A stretch of DNA of 8,194 nucleotides from Deltaproteobacteria bacterium (GCA_019136325.1 JAGVUJ010000111.1:1-8194), one strand, 5' to 3'. Shown: positions 1 to 7,431, counted from the first letter of the stretch. Notes: generated from the letters alone by a model not told the origin. Translations and numbers: made by a program.

Positions 1-36
1 TTTTAAAAAATTCCTTCGATTATCCTTCAGACCATC

Positions 37-1311
37 TTAAGGAACAATGCGTTCAAGACCTCTCATATAGGGGCGCAGGGCGTCCGGTATGACAATGCTG
101 CCGTCTGCCTGCTGATAATTTTCCATGACTGCTACGACCGTTCTGCCCACCGCCAGTCCCGAACCATTCAATGTGTGGACAAATTCAACCTTGCCGCTTT
201 CCTTCCGGCGAAACCGGATGGAGGCGCGGCGCGCCTGAAAATCGTCGAAATTGCTGCACGAGGAAATTTCCCGATACGTATTTTGTCCGGGCAACCAGGC
301 TTCCACATCGTACGTTTTCGCCGATGAAAAACCGAGATCCGCCGTGCACAGACAAACGGTCCGGAAGGGAATGCCCAGCCTCTTCAGCACTTCTTCCGCG
401 TTGCCCGTCAGTTTCTCCAGCTCGTCATAGGACGTTTCCGGTTTGGAAAACTTGACCATCTCCACTTTATTGAACTGGTGCTGGCGGATCAGTCCGCGCG
501 TGTCCTTGCCGTATGATCCGGCTTCCGCCCGGAAGCAGGGCGAATAAGCTACCAGATAAATCGGCAGCATGTCTTCTTCCAGAATCTCGTCCCGGTGAAT
601 ATTGGTGACCGGAACTTCGGCGGTCGGAATCAGGTAATATTCCATTCCTTCTATCTTAAAAAGATCTTCTTTGAACTTTGGCAACTGGCCGGTGCCGGTC
701 ATGCTTTCGGCGTTGACCATGAACGGTGTCAGCACTTCCGTGTAGCCGTGATTAACTGTGTGCAAATCCAGCATAAAGTTGAAGATCGCCCTTTCCAGTT
801 GAGCCCCGGCACCACGATAAAGCGTGAAGCGCGCTCCGGTGATTTTTGCGCCGCGCGCGAAATCCAGAATATTCAAACTTTCGCCGAGATCGAAATGCTG
901 CTTGGGCTCGAAATCAAACGCTGTTTTTTCACCCCAGGTGCGCACCACCGTGTTGTCTTCGGAGCCCTGACCCTGCGGAACCGATTCGTGCTGAACATTG
1001 GGCACAATCATGACAAAGGCGTTGAGTTCTTCTTCTGTTGCCTTGAGACTTTCGTCATATTCCTTTATCTTTGATGAGACTTCGCCCATCTTCTCGATAA
1101 GAGCTGAGGCGTCCTGTTTCTGCTTCTTAAGTTCACCGACCTGCTTGGAAACACTGTTGCGTTCATTGCGGAGCGTTTCGACCGCCTGCAGAATATCGCG
1201 CCTTTTGGCGTCCAGATTCAAAAAACGGTCGAAATCGATTTTTTGGCCCCGCTCATCCATCTTCCCGCGGACAAAATCGATGTTTTGTCTTAAATACTTG
1301 ATATCCAACAT
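37..1311 (-). CDS. serS: Seryl-tRNA synthetase
   Basis: Cytoplasmic class II aminoacyl-tRNA synthetase that charges tRNA-Ser (and tRNA-Sec where present) with serine using ATP. At 424 residues it has the usual bacterial length. Residues about 30-100 are charged and heptad-like, matching the N-terminal antiparallel coiled coil that holds the long variable arm of tRNA-Ser. The serine-binding TAEVPVTN lies at 230-237. Motif 2 begins at [14 protein letters not shown] (260-273) and runs into [26 protein letters not shown] is at 347-362, and motif 3 is [20 protein letters not shown] at 381-400. The ATG at 1311 is preceded by GCAGG eight bases upstream and begins the typical [10 protein letters not shown]. 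It is the last gene visible in the minus-strand run and follows murJ by 101 bases, so it may share the murJ transcript or use its own promoter in that gap. The family assignment is certain. Confidence 0.98.
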   Translation of the reverse strand: MLDIKYLRQNIDFVRGKMDERGQKIDFDRFLNLDAKRRDILQAVETLRNERNSVSKQVGELKKQKQDASALIEKMGEVSSKIKEYDESLKATEEELNAFVMIVPNVQHESVPQGQGSEDNTVVRTWGEKTAFDFEPKQHFDLGESLNILDFARGAKITGARFTLYRGAGAQLERAIFNFMLDLHTVNHGYTEVLTPFMVNAESMTGTGQLPKFKEDLFKIEGMEYYLIPTAEVPVTNIHRDEILEEDMLPIYLVAYSPCFRAEAGSYGKDTRGLIRQHQFNKVEMVKFSKPETSYDELEKLTGNAEEVLKRLGIPFRTVCLCTADLGFSSAKTYDVEAWLPGQNTYREISSCSNFDDFQARRASIRFRRKESGKVEFVHTLNGSGLAVGRTVVAVMENYQQADGSIVIPDALRPYMRGLERIVP

Positions 1312-1341
1312 AAATTAAACCTGCACGTTTTTACTTGCCCT

Positions 1342-1355
1342 GTCTTTTAAAAGAC
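1342..1355. repeat. 14-bp perfect palindrome between murJ and serS
   Basis: GTCTTTTAAAAGAC is a perfect palindrome in the 101-base gap between the murJ stop and the serS start, about 30 bases before the serS ATG. It could be a regulator-binding site or a weak five-base-pair RNA stem. It is not a convincing terminator, because no T-run follows on the minus strand and the stem is A/T-rich. Function unknown. Confidence 0.4.
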
Positions 1356-1412
1356 TGAATTTCCTATCACTTTGGGATGTTGAAGTCAATAATTTTGTCA
1401 GGTGAGCCAAGA

Positions 1413-2996
1413 TCAGGGACGGTTCAGCCTCTTTTTGACGATATTGGTGAAAGCGCGCATTTCGGGACTTTTCAGCAGATAGGCGCTGATGAAAAATGTT
1501 CCTGCTCCGGCCATGACGGCAAGCGTAAGATAAAGCAGTCTTGCTTTGACACCGGCGTGGGTGTCCCAGGGCATGACATACTCGATCACTCCAATCGCGA
1601 AAAGCATCAACACGGAGGACAGGATGATTTTGAAAACAGAATAATAAAAAGCGCGGTCCAGAAATTTCCCGATTTTTCTTTTCAGAACGATCGTCAGGAC
1701 CAGAACATTGACTGCGGCGGCAATGGAACTGGCAAGCGCGATGCCGTTGTGTTTCAAGGGGTACATCAAAATCAGACTGGCCACGACGTTGACAATCAGC
1801 GCAATCACGGCCGCTTTCATCGGCCATTTGGCATCCTGCAGGGAATAGAAGGAAGAAACGAAGACACGCAGAACGGAAAAAGCCCAGAGCCCCAGGGCGT
1901 AACAAAACAATGCTTGGCCTGTATAAACGGCAGAGGGCACATCAAAGGCGCCGCGTTGAAACAAAACAGAGATGATCGGCAGATTCAACGCCATCAGGGC
2001 GGCCATTGCCGGAATGGTCAGAAAAAGCATCAACCGCAGGGAAAAGGAAATGCCGGATTTTAATTCATCCATGTTGCCCGCGGCCACATGTTTGGAAAAG
2101 CTGGGCAGCGTCGCCGTTCCGATGGCGATGGCGAAAATTCCCAGCGGAAGTTCCATGATCCGGTCGGCATAAAATAAATACGTGACGGAACCGCCCGGCA
2201 GCAGAGACGCCAGGATGGTTCCCACAAAAACGTTGATCGTGGATACGCCGGCGCCGAGAATGGCCGGCATCATCAACAAGCCGATCTGTTTAATGCCGGG
2301 GTGTTTCAGATTCAGCCGAAATTTTAACCGAACGCCGAATTTCAGCAAAAAAGGCCATTGCATCGCCAACTGCAACACACCGCCGATTAAAACACCGACG
2401 GCCAGAGACGTGATCGGCTCGGCAAAAAAAGGGCGTAAAAAGAAGGCGGCCCCGATCATGGCGACGTTGAGCAATACCGGAGACAGGGCGGGAGCCGTAA
2501 AATGACGGAAGGAATTTAAAATCCCCATGCACAGGGCAACCAGGGCAATAAAAAATATGTAGGGAAACATCAGGCGGTTCAAAAAAACCGCAAGGGCGAA
2601 CTGTTTCGGTTCGGAAATGAAACCGGGCGCGATCAGCCCGACGATCAGCGGCGATAGAATGATTCCCAACACGGAAATGATTGCGAGAATGATGGAAAGA
2701 AATGTCATCGCGCTATAGGCCAGTTCGAGGGCCTGTTCCTTGTTCTTCTTTTCCAGATATTCAGTAAAAACCGGAACAAACGAAACCGTCAGCGATCCCT
2801 CACCCAGCAGGCGCCTGAGCATGTTGGGAATGCGGAAGGCGACCCAGAACGCGTCCGTCATCCAGCTGGCGCCGAAAAACGCGGCAATGACCATATCGCG
2901 CACCAGTCCGAAAACGCGGCTGACCATGGTGGCGGCACCGACGATGCCGGCGGCCCTGGCGACCTGGGAATTTTCCGAGTGATGTGTTTTGGTCAT
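1413..2996 (-). CDS. murJ: Lipid II flippase MurJ (MviN)
   Basis: Integral inner-membrane protein of the MOP superfamily that flips lipid II across the cytoplasmic membrane for peptidoglycan synthesis. Its 527 residues are close to the family's usual 510-530, with about 14 hydrophobic segments along the whole chain. The N-terminal signature is clear: SRVFGLVRD at 26-34, TDAFWVAFRIPN at 47-58, then RRLLGEGS and FVPVFTEY at 73-80. Arg27, Arg33, Asp48, Arg61/62 and Arg279 (in YADRIMELP) line up with the charged cavity residues known to be essential in Escherichia coli MurJ. The start at 2996 gives a short polar tail before the first membrane segment. The ribosome site there is weak and AT-rich, so translation may be coupled to the DUF167 gene that ends 24 bases upstream. 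The last gene before it and serS after it read the same way. Confidence 0.97.
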   Translation of the reverse strand: MTKTHHSENSQVARAAGIVGAATMVSRVFGLVRDMVIAAFFGASWMTDAFWVAFRIPNMLRRLLGEGSLTVSFVPVFTEYLEKKNKEQALELAYSAMTFLSIILAIISVLGIILSPLIVGLIAPGFISEPKQFALAVFLNRLMFPYIFFIALVALCMGILNSFRHFTAPALSPVLLNVAMIGAAFFLRPFFAEPITSLAVGVLIGGVLQLAMQWPFLLKFGVRLKFRLNLKHPGIKQIGLLMMPAILGAGVSTINVFVGTILASLLPGGSVTYLFYADRIMELPLGIFAIAIGTATLPSFSKHVAAGNMDELKSGISFSLRLMLFLTIPAMAALMALNLPIISVLFQRGAFDVPSAVYTGQALFCYALGLWAFSVLRVFVSSFYSLQDAKWPMKAAVIALIVNVVASLILMYPLKHNGIALASSIAAAVNVLVLTIVLKRKIGKFLDRAFYYSVFKIILSSVLMLFAIGVIEYVMPWDTHAGVKARLLYLTLAVMAGAGTFFISAYLLKSPEMRAFTNIVKKRLNRP

Positions 2997-3020
2997 AAAA
3001 AACGACGTTTCTTTTATTTT

Positions 3021-3359
3021 TTAAATATTATCTAAAAGACTTTTTTGTTCGACGATTTTATTTTTCTGTGTAAAGTTTTTTATTTTTAATTCCAGATCCG
3101 CTTTGCCGATGTTTTTAACCGTCACGGTTTTCTTTCTGGATTTGGCGCCGGCTGCAATTGCCATCTGGCTTTTTTTCAGTCCCAGTTCCTGGGCCAACAG
3201 CTTGATGCAGGCCTCATTGGCCGCACCCTCCACGGGAGGCGCCGTCACCCGGACTTTTAATGCGCCGTCCTGGATGCTTGTGATTTCCGCGCGGGAGGCG
3301 TGCGGCGTCACGTGAATATCGAATGTCAGCCCTTTTTTTGATTCCGTCAGGTGGATCAT
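3021..3359 (-). CDS. DUF167 (YggU) family protein
   Basis: Small soluble protein of the DUF167/YggU family, which is widespread in bacteria but has no settled molecular role. Its 112 residues slightly exceed the usual 95-100. The excess is a lysine-rich C-terminal tail (about 93-112). Family hallmarks are HVTPHASRAEI (16-26), the highly conserved TAPPVEGAANEA (39-50), a helix containing LLAQELGLKKS, and GAKSRKKTV (71-79). It lies 31 bases after yggT and 24 bases before murJ. A yggT-DUF167 pairing is common (yggT/yggU in E. coli), which supports both calls. The start at 3359 has only a weak purine stretch upstream, so coupling to yggT translation is likely. Function is not inferred beyond the family. 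Confidence 0.93.
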   Translation of the reverse strand: MIHLTESKKGLTFDIHVTPHASRAEITSIQDGALKVRVTAPPVEGAANEACIKLLAQELGLKKSQMAIAAGAKSRKKTVTVKNIGKADLELKIKNFTQKNKIVEQKSLLDNI

Positions 3360-3390
3360 GGTGTCTTTAAAAATAGTGTTTCAAAAAAAA

Positions 3391-3687
3391 TTACATTCGC
3401 TGTGCCGCTTGAATCAGTACTTCAACCAGAAAATATTTCAGAAATATGATGATCAGTAAAACAATGACGGGCGAAAAATCCATTCCGAGATTGCGCATGG
3501 GAATCAGTCGCCGAATCGGCGCCAGAACGGGTTCCGTGATGCGATACAGGATCATGACGATTTGATTATAGGGATCGGGATTGACCCAGGATATCAGTGC
3601 GCGGAAGATAATAATCCACATATAAACCGTCAACGCAATATCGGTGACCCTGGCCAAAGCGATGATAAAATTGCTCAAAACAAACAT
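3391..3687 (-). CDS. YggT family membrane protein
   Basis: Small inner-membrane protein (98 residues from the chosen start) of the YggT family, linked in other bacteria to osmotic tolerance and, in the plastid/cyanobacterial YlmG branch, to membrane or division organisation. Two hydrophobic segments (about 5-32 and 70-92) flank the conserved cytoplasmic loop. That loop has SWVNPDPYNQIV (33-44) and ITEPVLAPIRRLIP (50-63). The frame stays open upstream to 3762, but that extension overlaps the hydrolase gene and reads as a polar segment unlike the family. The ATG at 3687 has a strong AGGAG seven bases before it and yields the typical N terminus, so it is preferred. It follows the hydrolase stop by 17 bases and is almost certainly cotranscribed with it. 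Confidence 0.92.
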   Translation of the reverse strand: MFVLSNFIIALARVTDIALTVYMWIIIFRALISWVNPDPYNQIVMILYRITEPVLAPIRRLIPMRNLGMDFSPVIVLLIIIFLKYFLVEVLIQAAQRM

Positions 3688-3694
3688 AACATGT

Positions 3695-3699
3695 CTCCT
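3695..3699 (-). promoter_or_regulatory. Ribosome binding site that fixes the yggT start
   Basis: AGGAG on the minus strand, seven bases before the ATG at 3685-3687 and just after the hydrolase stop codon. It supports the short 98-residue YggT over the longer open frame starting at 3762. Confidence 0.8.
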
Positions 3700-3704
3700 G
3701 TCAT

Positions 3705-4517
3705 CTAATTTTTTAACGGGTTCGAGGCCGGGAAAACGGATTCGGCAAATTGGTCCAGGCACTGATTAAATGCCGAAGGTTTTTCCAGCATCACCGTATG
3801 GCCGGCGCCTTCAATGATGACCAGTTTCGCCCCACCGATCTGTTGGGCAAGCGCCTGCGATAGATCGGGCGGCGTCATTTTGTCTTCCGCGCCGCAAACG
3901 ATGAGTGCGGGAACACTGATCCTGGCCGCGTCGTGCGACAGGTCCAACTCGTTGCAGGCCAGCAGATCACCGTATAAAACATCCACCCGGGAAAGCGCAA
4001 TGCTTTTGCGCAGAGGCTCGGAATATTTTTCGCGGTTTTCTTTGGCCAGCGAAAATTTGCACATCATATCCACGATCTCTGCGGGTATTTCAGACGGATT
4101 TGTTTTTAGGAATTCCAGCATAAAAGGATTAACCGGCATTTTTATGCCGCCACCGAGGCAGACGATGCCCGCGATTTTTTCCGGATGGTCGACGGCAAAT
4201 TGAAGAGCGATGGCCGCGCCCAGCGAATGTCCCACCAGCACCGGTTTTGTCAGACCGAGCGCCGGAAGGATTTTTTTCATCCAGTCGCTGTAGTTCTGAA
4301 TATGACGTTCGCCGTTGCCTTCGGAAGGACCATGCCCCGGAAGATTCACGGCAGCGATGTTATACTTTTTGTGCAGCCTGCCGTACTGATGAGCCCAGAT
4401 ACCGTGATTGCCGCCGGAGCCGTGAATAAGAACCAGATTATTTTTTCGCGCATCGAAATCTCCGGTATTCACCCAGCACGCAATGTTTATCGAATCGATC
4501 CTGTGGTGTTTAATCAT
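3705..4517 (-). CDS. Alpha/beta-fold hydrolase
   Basis: Probably a cytoplasmic alpha/beta hydrolase; no signal peptide is visible in the 270 residues. The fold signatures appear in order. LVLIHGSGGNHGIW (28-41) forms the oxyanion-hole region. NLPGHGPSEG (58-67) follows the second core strand. GHSLGAA (96-102) is the nucleophile elbow with Ser98. GAEDKMTP (209-216) carries the acid Asp212, and GAGHTVMLEKP (237-247) carries the catalytic His240. The triad is complete. The substrate cannot be told: esterases, lactonases, thioesterases and C-C hydrolases share this pattern, and a helical cap (about 125-190) would decide specificity. The ATG at 4517 is preceded by AGGA at eight bases. It is first in the minus-strand run leading to yggT, DUF167, murJ and serS, and it faces the divergent UxaA-type genes. 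Confidence 0.93.
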   Translation of the reverse strand: MIKHHRIDSINIACWVNTGDFDARKNNLVLIHGSGGNHGIWAHQYGRLHKKYNIAAVNLPGHGPSEGNGERHIQNYSDWMKKILPALGLTKPVLVGHSLGAAIALQFAVDHPEKIAGIVCLGGGIKMPVNPFMLEFLKTNPSEIPAEIVDMMCKFSLAKENREKYSEPLRKSIALSRVDVLYGDLLACNELDLSHDAARISVPALIVCGAEDKMTPPDLSQALAQQIGGAKLVIIEGAGHTVMLEKPSAFNQCLDQFAESVFPASNPLKN

Positions 4518-4680
4518 ATTATTTTTCCTGTCTAGGTGAGTATCATAAAATCAAAAAGTAATGCAATGAAAGAAAAGCAATCCGGTATGTTTTTAACGAC
4601 ATATCAGAAATATGCTGAACAATAACGTAATGTGTGCTAGGTGGTCAGACAAATAAATTTAATTTTGAAAATAAAGGTTC
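4518..4680. promoter_or_regulatory. Divergent intergenic region with candidate promoters
   Basis: The 163 bases separate the minus-strand hydrolase operon from the plus-strand UxaA-type pair, so both promoters should lie here. The stretch is AT-rich. On the minus strand, TTGCAT followed 16 bases later by GATACT is a weak -35/-10 candidate for the hydrolase operon. No good consensus promoter is seen on the plus strand. TGGTCAGACAAA at 4642-4653 resembles half or more of a GntR-family operator. The ribosome site for the small subunit, AAAGG at 4673-4677, lies only three bases from the ATG, which is short. Confidence 0.45.
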
Positions 4681-4950
4681 ATGGATAACATTCTCATCGT
4701 TCATTCAGGAGATAATGTCGGGGTCGCTCTGACGGCCATTGCCGAAGGGGAGGCCGTTATCGCCAAAGGCAAAGGCTTGTTTTCCGCGCTGGAGGCAATA
4801 CCGGCCAGTCATAAAGTCGCTCTGACCGATATCGCCGCGAATGAAGAAGTTATCAAATACGGCGAAACGATAGCTGTCAGCACACAACTCATCAAACAAG
4901 GGCAATGGGTTCATACGCATAACCTCTCCAGCGGGATGTGGAAGAAATGA
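4681..4950 (+). CDS. UxaA-family lyase, small SAF-domain subunit
   Basis: 89-residue protein matching the N-terminal SAF domain of altronate/galactarate dehydratases (UxaA, GarD) and the small subunit SuyA of (2R)-sulfolactate sulfo-lyase. Family landmarks are GDNVGVAL (10-17), IPASHKVALTDI (40-51), VIKYGETIAVST (57-68) and the C-terminal VHTHNL (77-82). In E. coli UxaA this domain is fused to the catalytic part; here it is a separate gene, as in SuyAB-type and many anaerobe enzymes. The domain is thought to help bind or close over the substrate. Its stop codon overlaps the start of the large-subunit gene as ATGA, so the two are translationally coupled and should form one enzyme. The substrate is not determined by this subunit. 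Confidence 0.92.
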   Translation: MDNILIVHSGDNVGVALTAIAEGEAVIAKGKGLFSALEAIPASHKVALTDIAANEEVIKYGETIAVSTQLIKQGQWVHTHNLSSGMWKK

Positions 4951-6107
4951 GCGAAATCAGCGGTTTCATAAGGCCCGATGGCAAGATCGGCATTCGTAAT
5001 CATGTGCTGGTTTTGCCGACGGTGTCCTGTGTCAACGGCGTGGTCAACAGAATCGCCAGGGAAGTTCCCGATGCCGTCTGCGCTCCGCATCCTCACGGTT
5101 GCGGCCGGGGCGGCCCGCATGATCTGGATATTCTCTTTCGCATGCTTCCGGGCCTGATCCGCCATCCCAATGTGGGCGGCGTTGTTCTCATCGGTCTGGG
5201 ATGTGAGGTTTCCAGTATACCCAATCTGCATCCTCTGATTCAGGATGTCGGGAAAAAGATAGAAATGTTCAATGTTCAGACGGACGGAGGATCTCTGGAA
5301 ACTGCCCGGAAAGGAATCCTGGCTGCCCGGCGTCTGCTGTCGGAATTGCAGAATCAGTCCAGAGTGCCCATCGCCTGGGAAAAAATCATGGTGGCGATGG
5401 AGTGCGGCGGTTCCGACGCCCTGTCCGGTGTGACGGCTAATGCCGTTCTCGGCGCCGTATCCGATTGGCTTGTCGAGAAGGGAGCAACGGTGATTTTCGG
5501 TGAAAATACCGAAATGATCGGCACGGCCCATGTTCTCCAACGCAGAGCAAAAAACAAACAGGTTGCCGGACAAATTGAACAGATGATTAATCGTGCAGAA
5601 AAACTGACGCGCGAGATCATGGGCGAATTGGCGAGCCTGGTTATTTCGCCCGGCAACATGGACGGAGGAATCAGCACTATCGCTGAAAAATCCATGGGCT
5701 GCATTGTCAAGGGCGGCACGGCGACGATTAATCAGGTTGTTCATTACGGGCAGGCGCCGACGGAACGAGGATTGATTCTTCAGGACGGGCCCGGTTATGA
5801 CGGCGATTCTATGGCGGGCTTGGCGGCCAGCGGATCGCACGTGATGTTTTTTTCCACCGGAAGGGGAACGCCGGTGGGATTTCCGGCCATGCCGGTTATC
5901 AAGGTTGCCAGCAATACCGGAGTATATCAGGCCATGCGTGACGACATAGATGTCAATGCCGGTGTCCTGACGAAAGGATACCCGCTTCAGGATTTGCGCG
6001 ATGAAATGATTCAGCAGATGATCCGGGTCATCAACGGTGAAAAAACAAAAGCCGAAATCAACGGCATGGACGTATTCACGTTCATGACCATCCATCCGCC
6101 GTTTTAA
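4947..6107 (+). CDS. UxaA-family dehydratase/lyase, large catalytic subunit
   Basis: Catalytic subunit (386 residues) of a UxaA/GarD/SuyB-type lyase. Known members remove water, or sulfite in SuyAB, from a 2,3-substituted hydroxyacid and depend on a metal, iron in those studied. Motifs include GFIRPDGKIGIRNHVLVLPT (6-25) and SCVN (27-30). HPHGCGRGG (48-56), GLGCE (83-87), ECGGSDALSGVTAN (152-165) and GENTEMIG (185-192) follow. GNMDGGISTIAEKSMGCIVKG (from 237), FFSTGRGTPVGFPAMPVIKV (301-320) and DDIDVNAG (332-339) complete the set. Cys28, His50, Cys52, Cys86 and Cys153 are candidates for metal or substrate contacts. The ATG at 4947 overlaps the small-subunit stop (ATGA). An in-frame GTG at 4938 would add three residues and is less likely. 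The substrate is open: altronate, galactarate, sulfolactate or another hydroxyacid. Confidence 0.93.
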   Translation: MSEISGFIRPDGKIGIRNHVLVLPTVSCVNGVVNRIAREVPDAVCAPHPHGCGRGGPHDLDILFRMLPGLIRHPNVGGVVLIGLGCEVSSIPNLHPLIQDVGKKIEMFNVQTDGGSLETARKGILAARRLLSELQNQSRVPIAWEKIMVAMECGGSDALSGVTANAVLGAVSDWLVEKGATVIFGENTEMIGTAHVLQRRAKNKQVAGQIEQMINRAEKLTREIMGELASLVISPGNMDGGISTIAEKSMGCIVKGGTATINQVVHYGQAPTERGLILQDGPGYDGDSMAGLAASGSHVMFFSTGRGTPVGFPAMPVIKVASNTGVYQAMRDDIDVNAGVLTKGYPLQDLRDEMIQQMIRVINGEKTKAEINGMDVFTFMTIHPPF

Positions 6108-6129
6108 TAGACCATTGATTCTTGAACGA
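6108..6129. other. 22-base convergent gap without a visible terminator
   Basis: The UxaA-type large-subunit gene and the larA homologue end tail to tail here. No hairpin with a T-run is seen in either direction, so transcripts may run into each other's 3' ends or end by a factor-dependent route. Confidence 0.5.
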
Positions 6130-7374
6130 TTATGTCGCCGGACGAAGGTATTGCATGGTGCCGTCCTGAATCACGGCGACCTTGGCCTCGCCCGGATATA
6201 ACTCTTCCAGAACCGCTAGAACGTCCTCCCAGGTCTTCAGCACCACGGCATCATCGTTGTGGCAGAAAAGGTCCTGACTGGTTCGGTCGGGGTGCGGCGC
6301 AAAGACGATCAGTTTTTTCATGAGCAGCGGCATAACGCCCGGGGGTTTGGGCGAGTAGTGCGCTCCGCCGTAATGGGTTCCCCAGCTTCGCATCACGTAA
6401 TGCGGGACCTGGCCTTCCGGCGCGTCCGCGATAAGCACGGTCGTTCCGCCGCCGTCGGATTTGAGCGTCTGCAACGCCAGCAAAAGAGCGATGCCCGCCT
6501 CGTTGGCCTTGGAATAGGCGTTGCTCACCACAATGTCATAGCCGCTGGAAAAGGGAATGCCGTAATGAATCTTTCCCTCTTCGGCTCCGGCGGCATGGGT
6601 GGCGCGGAACGAGCCCGCGTAAAGATTGGATATTGCGCCGCGGCGGTTGATCAGGCAGTCAATCTTAAAATCAAGGCCGGCCAGATCGCCGGCCTCGTCG
6701 CATTCGGCGCGCATGATGTTATTCTCGAAATTGCCCAGGCCTGTTCGCAACGGATCGGCGTAAAGCCGGCTGTGAAACTGATTAATGGTTTCGATGCCGG
6801 CGACGCCCGGCAGAATAATCTTGGCCCCGCCGCCGAAGCCCACGTGAACATGAGCTGTGATGCAGCCGATGCCGATTTTCAAATCGCAGGCCATGAATTC
6901 CCGGTTGAACCGGAGATCTACGCCCGACTGCGTCTGGCCCGCATGGACTAAGTTTTGAAAAGCATCATGATTATAAACGGCGTACTGTTCAACAATGTCA
7001 TCGCCAAGTTTTTTGCGGGCGTTGATCATGTCGTACGCGCCGTGCGAACCCAGGGCCCAGATGAAGCGGATGTGATCTCGCTTCAGTCCGGCGCGACGCA
7101 GGATGTCCAGCACGAAAGGCGCCACATTCTTTACCGGTGTGGGACGCGTCATGTCGTCGAACACAATAACGGCCTGCCTTTTGTCCTTTGCCAGTTCAGA
7201 AAGAGACGGTCCGTCGACAGGGGTTTCAATTTTTTCACGGATCTGCTCCGGGCTCAAATCCGGCTTGTCCATCCCCGGCGATGTGAGACTGGCCAGCTCC
7301 CAGCGGTCGGGGAACATCAATTCTCTTTCCGCATTTTCATACCAGCGCCGCGATGGAACGCCTATGCTTTTCAT
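6130..7374 (-). CDS. LarA-family (lactate racemase-like, nickel-pincer) protein
   Basis: 414-residue member of the LarA/DUF2088 family, close to the usual 420 or so. Studied LarA enzymes racemise or epimerise C2 of 2-hydroxyacids (lactate, malate, phenyllactate, hydroxyglutarate, gluconate) with a nickel pincer nucleotide bound to a lysine. Seen here: DDMTRPTP (73-80), GSHG (109-112), the AHVHVGFGGGAKIILPG stretch (174-190) and QFHSR (199-203). By spacing against Lactiplantibacillus plantarum LarA, Asp74, Arg77, His111 and His175 match the N-lobe catalytic residues. Lys185 matches the cofactor lysine and His201 the nickel ligand. The C-lobe reads SNAYSKANEAGIAL (284-297), where the usual Gln-x-x-Lys is not obvious, so the reaction may differ from lactate racemisation. 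The ATG at 7374 has AGGA eight bases upstream. A TTG at 7419 would add 15 residues without such a site. Reaction and substrate are not assigned. Confidence 0.88.
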   Translation of the reverse strand: MKSIGVPSRRWYENAERELMFPDRWELASLTSPGMDKPDLSPEQIREKIETPVDGPSLSELAKDKRQAVIVFDDMTRPTPVKNVAPFVLDILRRAGLKRDHIRFIWALGSHGAYDMINARKKLGDDIVEQYAVYNHDAFQNLVHAGQTQSGVDLRFNREFMACDLKIGIGCITAHVHVGFGGGAKIILPGVAGIETINQFHSRLYADPLRTGLGNFENNIMRAECDEAGDLAGLDFKIDCLINRRGAISNLYAGSFRATHAAGAEEGKIHYGIPFSSGYDIVVSNAYSKANEAGIALLLALQTLKSDGGGTTVLIADAPEGQVPHYVMRSWGTHYGGAHYSPKPPGVMPLLMKKLIVFAPHPDRTSQDLFCHNDDAVVLKTWEDVLAVLEELYPGEAKVAVIQDGTMQYLRPAT

Positions 7375-7382
7375 CTTCAATA

Positions 7383-7386
7383 TCCT
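7383..7386 (-). promoter_or_regulatory. Ribosome binding site that fixes the larA-homologue start
   Basis: AGGA on the minus strand, eight bases before the ATG at 7372-7374. The alternative TTG start at 7417-7419 lacks a comparable site, so the 414-residue product is preferred. Confidence 0.7.
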
Positions 7387-7431
7387 GTCATGAAAAAATG
7401 TTTCCTGATAAAAAACCAACTGATCGTGACA

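Noticed and set aside
595..1074. 159-codon plus-strand frame opposite serS
   Set aside because: Antisense to a certain serS; the composition looks like a shadow frame.
1315..1905. 196-codon minus-strand frame overlapping the end of murJ and the murJ-serS gap
   Set aside because: Overlaps murJ on the same strand in another frame, and the product is Arg/Cys/Ser-rich with no recognisable domain.
1377..2063. 228-codon plus-strand open frame opposite murJ
   Set aside because: Antisense to conserved MurJ; the product is low in hydrophobic structure and has no recognisable motif.
3688..3762. 25-residue N-terminal extension of YggT
   Set aside because: It overlaps the hydrolase coding region and is not like the family N terminus. 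The ATG at 3687 has a strong AGGAG at good spacing.
4911..6095. 394-codon open frame on the minus strand lying over the UxaA-type large-subunit gene
   Set aside because: It is fully antisense to a gene with clear family motifs. The product is rich in His, Arg and Asn with no recognisable domain, as expected for a shadow frame.
6259..6951. 230-codon plus-strand frame opposite the larA homologue
   Set aside because: Antisense shadow of a gene with strong LarA motifs; no independent start signal or family resemblance.
7375..7419. TTG start adding 15 residues to the LarA homologue
   Set aside because: No convincing ribosome site, whereas the ATG at 7374 has AGGA at eight bases and gives a normal family length.
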